Notes under the pieces: generated by a model
Seen by the model: the letters and a program-made list of their open reading frames with translations, nothing else
Databases searched by the model: none
Told to the model about the DNA's origin: nothing
Shown: one piece after another, positions 59,686-64,000 of the stretch
Position numbering within the stretch: position 1 is the first letter of the stretch
Layout of the letters: each line of letters begins with the position of its first letter
Assembly: GCF_004124235.1 (NCBI RefSeq)
Contig: NZ_CP032487.1
Span: 2,294,001-2,358,000 of the forward strand
Direction: 5' to 3'
Origin: Yersinia hibernica
Lineage (GTDB): Bacteria > Pseudomonadota > Gammaproteobacteria > Enterobacterales > Enterobacteriaceae
DNA: 64,000 bases
Translations under genes and position numbers: made by a program

Positions 59686-59937
59686 ATGAAAGCACTACTT
59701 ATTACTATATTGGTCATGGGGTTTATTTCAGTGAATGCCGCATCTGCAGCTCAGGAAATTAACCATGCAGATGGGAAAGAAAAGATCGGCGTAGTCTCAG
59801 CCACCAATGCCTATACGCTTGATGATTTATCAAATGCGCTCTCTCGTAAGGCTGATGAGCAAGGAGCAACCTCGTTCAAAATTCTGTCGACAACGGGGGA
59901 TAACAGGCTACACGGGGTTGCTGAAATCTATAAATAA
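59686..59937 (+). CDS. DUF1471 (YdgH/BhsA/McbA-type) exported protein
   Basis: Small periplasmic protein of 83 residues with a signal peptide (about 1-22, NAASAAQE). The mature chain has KIGVVSATNAYTLDDLSNAL and ATSFKILSTTGDNRLHGVAE, the DUF1471 pattern, and ends AEIYK. The family is induced by stress, chlorine and metals in E. coli (BhsA, McbA). AGAGG precedes the ATG. It is the last cargo gene before attR, and regulator box 3 ties it to the two-component system. Confidence 0.9.
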   Translation: MKALLITILVMGFISVNAASAAQEINHADGKEKIGVVSATNAYTLDDLSNALSRKADEQGATSFKILSTTGDNRLHGVAEIYK

Positions 59938-60193
59938 ATTATAAGACACTAATATTATTGTTAATGAAGGCAGCTAACTGATTGGCACGCTGCACTTCCT
60001 ACAACCTTTTCTATGTATCGACCCGTTGAACTCACAACGTTAAGCTGACGGTACGTATGAATATGTTCTTAATAACGAGCACAAAATACATGAGACCTTT
60101 CACCTACTACTCGTGGTGGTCATTTTGATGGTCTTGACAAGACTGAATTTCTTATTTAGCTTAATCTTCAGCCAGTTAATGGCAAAGGCGATC

Positions 60194-60213
60194 CCAGTCA
60201 GAGGAGCCAAATT
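60194..60213 (+). repeat. attR of the tRNA-Asn island
   Basis: Exact second copy of CCAGTCAGAGGAGCCAAATT, containing the tRNA-Asn 3' end but no other part of the tRNA. It marks the right end of the island. Three bases later the native terminator begins. Confidence 0.92.
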
Positions 60214-60215
60214 AG

Positions 60216-60248
60216 AAAATCCCGCTTAGCCAACTAAGCGGGATTTTT
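60216..60248 (+). terminator. Displaced tRNA-Asn terminator
   Basis: AATCCCGCTTAG-N4-CTAAGCGGGATT perfect 12-bp stem, with A-run before and T-run after. Directly adjacent to attR, it is what should follow the tRNA gene before the island entered. Confidence 0.85.
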
Positions 60249-60791
60249 GTTTGCATTATTAGCATCGCCATGTGCTCTCTTGGTGAAACGCTTAAATATT
60301 TATTATTAATCTTTTATCAGCCCATCACTCACAGAATCATTATCAAATTAGCTGCTATCTATCTGATATCTATAAGAGAATAAGACTGACAATGTAGCGT
60401 GGAACTTTCCTACGTGTGACGGCGAAAAATCAGATATATTGACATTCAGAATTAAAACTTAACTATTTGCTTTCTTTTTTTCAGAAAAATCGATTCTAAT
60501 TATAATAAAAAAAATTCCTAACTCGTTTATAATCAAATCACTAAGCAAATTAATGCCGGTGAGATGAATTTGGTTAGGCAACCTAGGCATAAGTAAGAAT
60601 CTTTTCTTGATAATCTATAATTAGAGATTAAAATCACCAAAATATTACCTCAGATAATTAGTACTTTGGGCATCGGTAGTTGCGGTTCTTGTTTATCTCG
60701 TCTTGGGTAATCATTTAAAGTCGGTCGGTGCAAGCGAGGAGCAGTGAATTAACTCTGCGAATCCCAAGATATAACGGTTTACGGAGATAAC
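60249..60791. other. Intergenic region before the EvgA-like gene
   Basis: About 540 A/T-rich bases with no gene. It should hold the promoter of the regulator-kinase pair. No clear operator was recognised. Confidence 0.5.
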
Positions 60792-61424
60792 ATGACAAAA
60801 TCAGTGATGATAGTTGATGACCACCCAGCGATTCGTGTCGCCATTCGTGCGTTATTGTCACAAAGCAATGAATTTTCAACTATTTATGAATCAGTTGATG
60901 GCAGTGAAGCCTTAGAAATATTAAAAAATAATCCTGTTGATCTGGTTATTATCGATATTGAACTGCCAAATTTTGATGGTTTCTCATTGCTGAAAAAACT
61001 ACAGCAACGTGGCTTCACTGGTAAATCGTTATTCTTGTCAGCTAAAAACGAGCAGGTTTTTGCTGTGCGAGCATTACAGGCTGGCGCGAACGGTTTCATT
61101 AGTAAGAATAAAGACATTAGTGAAATTCTTTTTGCCGCACAGAACGTATTACGTGGGTATTCTTTCTTCCCATCAGAAACTTTGACCCAATTAGCGGGGC
61201 AGCCTTCAAGCCATGACCCTGTCAATCGGGCTCGCTTATTGTCCGAACGAGAAATTAATGTTTTGCGGTATCTGGTCAATGGTCTGTCTAATAAACAAAT
61301 TGCCGATGAGATGTTTATCAGTAACAAAACTGTCAGTACCTATAAAACACGTATCCTAACTAAATTAGGACTAAGTTCTGTCATTGAACTGGCTGACTAT
61401 GCACATACCCATAATTTGGTGTAG
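60792..61424 (+). CDS. NarL-family response regulator, EvgA/BvgA-like
   Basis: Response regulator of 210 residues. The receiver has the acidic pair DDHPAIRVA, the phosphoacceptor Asp in VIIDIELPNFDG and Lys in FISKNKDI. The C-terminal helix-turn-helix is LSEREINVLRYLVNGLSNKQ and ADEMFISNKTVSTYKTRIL. It resembles EvgA, BvgA and FimZ. A GGAG motif precedes the ATG. It is directly followed, perhaps with overlap, by the hybrid kinase gene, as in evgAS. Confidence 0.91.
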   Translation: MTKSVMIVDDHPAIRVAIRALLSQSNEFSTIYESVDGSEALEILKNNPVDLVIIDIELPNFDGFSLLKKLQQRGFTGKSLFLSAKNEQVFAVRALQAGANGFISKNKDISEILFAAQNVLRGYSFFPSETLTQLAGQPSSHDPVNRARLLSEREINVLRYLVNGLSNKQIADEMFISNKTVSTYKTRILTKLGLSSVIELADYAHTHNLV

Positions 61425-64000
61425 CTCAACAAAGCCTGATTTGTCGCGTATCGCGCGATTCCTACGTCATTGGTTTTCCTTGCGCATTTTACTGTGTTGC
61501 TTGCTATTACTTAGCGGGCAACTTCATGCCACCCTGATGACCAGTCGTCAGGGGTGCGATACCGGTCAACCGCTGACCTTACACAGCATCGCAAACAGCT
61601 ACAGTGAAGACTTATTACTCCCGCCGTCCACTGATGCCCGTCAGTCAAGCCGGCGTACCGTCAAGGTGGGCGTCGTTATTGATGCTAATACCCCTTTCGT
61701 CGTTAATCTTGATGACAATTCCATCGAAGGTATCGTCGCGGATTATCTAAAAATCATCAGTGATGCCAGCCAGCTCTCTTTCCAGATGATTGGCTATTGT
61801 GATTATGGTCTGGTTTTGAATGCACTGGAAAATGGCCAGGTCGACTTAATGGCGGGGACGCCAATGCCTGCTCAGCCAGGACTGATTGCTTCCCATGCTT
61901 TCTTTACTAACCGGCATGTTGAAGTGCGCAGTAAAAATTGGGATCCCACTAAACGCACACATCCGGAAACGGTGGCCATCGTGAATAACGAGCCGCTCTC
62001 GCCGGAGTTTTTATTTAATTATCATGCCGATAAAATCGTCGCCTACCCTAACCAATTACAGGGGTTGCTGGCGGTCGCCTATGGTAATGCCGATGTGTTT
62101 GTCGCCAATGCTACGTCAGCTAACTATTTGATTGACCAATTACAGCTGCTGACACTGCAAATTCGAAATTTTGCACCTTATCATCCTGCTCCTTATACCT
62201 TTTTGGCGCTGGAAAAAAATCAAAAGCTGATTGATTACATTAATCAGATTCTGGAATTACTGCCTAGCCGGGCCACCGGTGATATTCAACAGCGTTGGTT
62301 TGGTAGCAAACATCATTATAATATTGATGCCAAATTACTGCTGACAGAACAAGAAGTTAGCTGGATTCAACAACATCCGGTGGTGACCTATGTAGCCCCG
62401 CTGGATTTGGCACCGTTGATTTTCCGCGATCGCCAAACCGGGGAGATGGCGGGTTTCTCTATTGATCTGATTGATATTATTTCACGCCGAACCGGCATTA
62501 AATTTAAACCTGTTTACACCAAAGATAGTGGTGAAGGTGTCCGCGATTTTATTGCCGGAAAAACAGATATGCTGCCCATCGTCGCGGTGCGTAATGGTCA
62601 GTATGGCAACAACCTCTACTCGCTACCGGTTGCCCAATCTTTATGGGGCATTTTGACGCGAGAAGATCGTATCGATATCAACAACGTCGCAGACTTAGCT
62701 GGCAAGCGCGTTGGGATACAATCGGGCAGCACTTCCGCTGGGATGATTAGCAACCCTCTTTTGGCCCAGAAAATCACCTTTGTCGAAGCCCCCGACACCA
62801 TGACGTTGGTGCGCTGGTTACAACAAGGGAAAGTAGACGCAATCATCAAAAATATGATGACCGCTAACTACCTATCAGCACAGAATTTTATCCCCAATAT
62901 CAAGACGGTCGCGGTTACCGGGGAAGAACCCTTAATGATGGCATTTGCCATTAACCCGGTGCTGCCTGAATTAAAAGCCATCATAGATAAAGTGATTGAA
63001 TCTATTCCCCCAGAAGAATTAGACAATCTGATCAGTGAATGGAGTACATTCAAACCGAAACCAACCTCTTTTGATGAATATTCAGCAGAAAATGAATGGC
63101 TGATGCTGGCGTTAAAAATAAGCTCCGGCTTATTGCTTGTCTTCGGTTTGTATCTTTGCTACCTGGTGTTTAATAAACGCCGCCAGGCCACGTTACTGCA
63201 TGCCCGTTTACTCCAGCAAGAGTCGATTATTAATGCTTTACCCTTTGCTGTTTTTATTCGCACCACAAATGGTGAGCTAGCGGTTTATAACAGCCACTTT
63301 GCAGATGCACATCAAGATAAGCTGAACGATATGCTCAATCAGAATACTGAGCAAGCCCACTGGCCGATGACCAGCCAACTTGATCGCGAGATAGATAAGT
63401 ATTGTCGTGATGTTTTACGCGATAGAACGCCGCAAATGGTGGATTTATCTCTTGAGATCAACGGCGAATTGCGTGATATCTTCCTGTGGATTATTCCTCT
63501 GGATAATGCTGAGCGCAGCCTACTCGGCGGTTGGCTGGATATTAGCCAACGAAAAACTGTTGAGCGGCAACTGGAAGCGGCCCGTGTGGAAGCCGAAAGC
63601 GCCAACCGCACCAAGAGCACATTCCTGGCGACCATTAGCCATGAACTGCGCACACCAATGTATGCCATTATGGGGCTCTTGGAGCTGGAAATACGCAGCG
63701 CCCAGCCAGTGGATAAAAATACACTGGTGACGGTATCGAAATCGGCTCAATCTTTGATGCTGCTGCTTGATGACATTATCGACTCCGCCAAAATCGAAGC
63801 CGGTCAACTGAGTGTCCACCCTGCTGTCGTCGATTTCCGCCAAGAAATAGAGCGAATGTTTACGATTTATCAACCTATTGCCGATGAACGCAACCTGAGA
63901 TTCTCTGGCTGGCTGGATAACCAAATCCCTGATTTAGTTATGGTTGACATGCTACGCGTACGTCAGGTGATGGGCAATCTGTTGGGCAATGCGCTGAAGT
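61399..64000 (+). CDS. BvgS/EvgS-like unorthodox sensor kinase (N-terminal part)
   Basis: The frame is open to the window end, so the gene is truncated. Two periplasmic Venus-flytrap-like domains (about 61680-62290 and 62340-63060) follow a signal-like stretch (WFSLRILLCCLLLLSG); TM is near 63110-63170, then a PAS-like region and the dimerisation helix with the phospho-His in ISHELRTPMYAIMGLLE. The start is uncertain: an ATG at 61399 overlaps the regulator by 26 bases and a TTG at 61441 gives a clean signal peptide; neither has a good ribosome site. The kinase lid and relay domains lie outside. Confidence 0.87.
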   Translation, partial: MHIPIIWCSSTKPDLSRIARFLRHWFSLRILLCCLLLLSGQLHATLMTSRQGCDTGQPLTLHSIANSYSEDLLLPPSTDARQSSRRTVKVGVVIDANTPFVVNLDDNSIEGIVADYLKIISDASQLSFQMIGYCDYGLVLNALENGQVDLMAGTPMPAQPGLIASHAFFTNRHVEVRSKNWDPTKRTHPETVAIVNNEPLSPEFLFNYHADKIVAYPNQLQGLLAVAYGNADVFVANATSANYLIDQLQLLTLQIRNFAPYHPAPYTFLALEKNQKLIDYINQILELLPSRATGDIQQRWFGSKHHYNIDAKLLLTEQEVSWIQQHPVVTYVAPLDLAPLIFRDRQTGEMAGFSIDLIDIISRRTGIKFKPVYTKDSGEGVRDFIAGKTDMLPIVAVRNGQYGNNLYSLPVAQSLWGILTREDRIDINNVADLAGKRVGIQSGSTSAGMISNPLLAQKITFVEAPDTMTLVRWLQQGKVDAIIKNMMTANYLSAQNFIPNIKTVAVTGEEPLMMAFAINPVLPELKAIIDKVIESIPPEELDNLISEWSTFKPKPTSFDEYSAENEWLMLALKISSGLLLVFGLYLCYLVFNKRRQATLLHARLLQQESIINALPFAVFIRTTNGELAVYNSHFADAHQDKLNDMLNQNTEQAHWPMTSQLDREIDKYCRDVLRDRTPQMVDLSLEINGELRDIFLWIIPLDNAERSLLGGWLDISQRKTVERQLEAARVEAESANRTKSTFLATISHELRTPMYAIMGLLELEIRSAQPVDKNTLVTVSKSAQSLMLLLDDIIDSAKIEAGQLSVHPAVVDFRQEIERMFTIYQPIADERNLRFSGWLDNQIPDLVMVDMLRVRQVMGNLLGNALK

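Overview
The window looks like chromosome from an enteric bacterium of the genus Yersinia, most like the Y. enterocolitica group. The evidence is flhDC-motAB beside uspC, an mgtC-mgtB Mg2+ locus with a PhoP box, a Kdo hydroxylase (KdoO), an AppA-type phytase, a lacI-lacZ pair, an EvgA/EvgS-like pair and an IS285-like element. Names rest on remembered families and visible motifs; no database was searched.

Layout. 1-3.6 kb: flagellar master regulator flhDC and stator genes motAB (minus strand), with uspC divergent across a 1-kb regulatory gap. 4-8 kb: mgtC-mgtB with a long leader. 8.5-11.2 kb: a sigma-28-driven chemoreceptor, dsrB and a cold-shock gene. 11.7-23.7 kb: lacIZ, a quinone oxidoreductase, ylaC, an Lrp-type regulator, kdoO, appA, a stand-alone glgC and a 30-residue membrane peptide. 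23.8-29.4 kb: a six-gene operon resembling ynbABCD plus a PlsC-like acyltransferase, apparently a phospholipid-related pathway. 29.8-34.8 kb: four DUF1120 paralogues, a fifth fragment and a LuxR-type regulator. 35.9-36.9 kb: mtfA and tRNA-Asn.

36.9-60.2 kb: a genomic island of about 23.3 kb integrated at the 3' end of tRNA-Asn. A 20-bp direct repeat marks both ends, and the likely native tRNA terminator now lies beyond the far end. The island starts with a P4-type integrase and a wrecked iron/haem-type ABC importer (ATPase intact, permease split by an IS256-family and an IS1-family element). Next comes a Bcr-type exporter and a coherent module: a secreted hydrolase, a Tat-type aldo-keto reductase, a CusR/HprR-like response regulator with its kinase, and then exported cupin, carboxymuconolactone decarboxylase-like protein, Tat-type flavodoxin and a second secreted hydrolase. 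The distal part holds a DapA-like enzyme, a B3/B4 protein, an XRE-cupin regulator, two GNAT enzymes, two cytosolic aldo-keto reductases, a LysR regulator, an NAD(P)-binding protein and a DUF1471 peptide.

The most interesting signal is a shared regulatory element inside the island. CTGACA-N4-TGTCA-N7-GTCA occurs with identical spacing upstream of the Tat reductase, the cupin operon and the DUF1471 gene. It contains a PhoB-like 7-4-7 direct repeat, the geometry expected for the island's own OmpR-family regulator. I infer a self-contained, two-component-controlled response working mainly in the cell envelope. Beyond the island, the chromosome resumes with an EvgA-like regulator and a BvgS/EvgS-like kinase cut by the window end.
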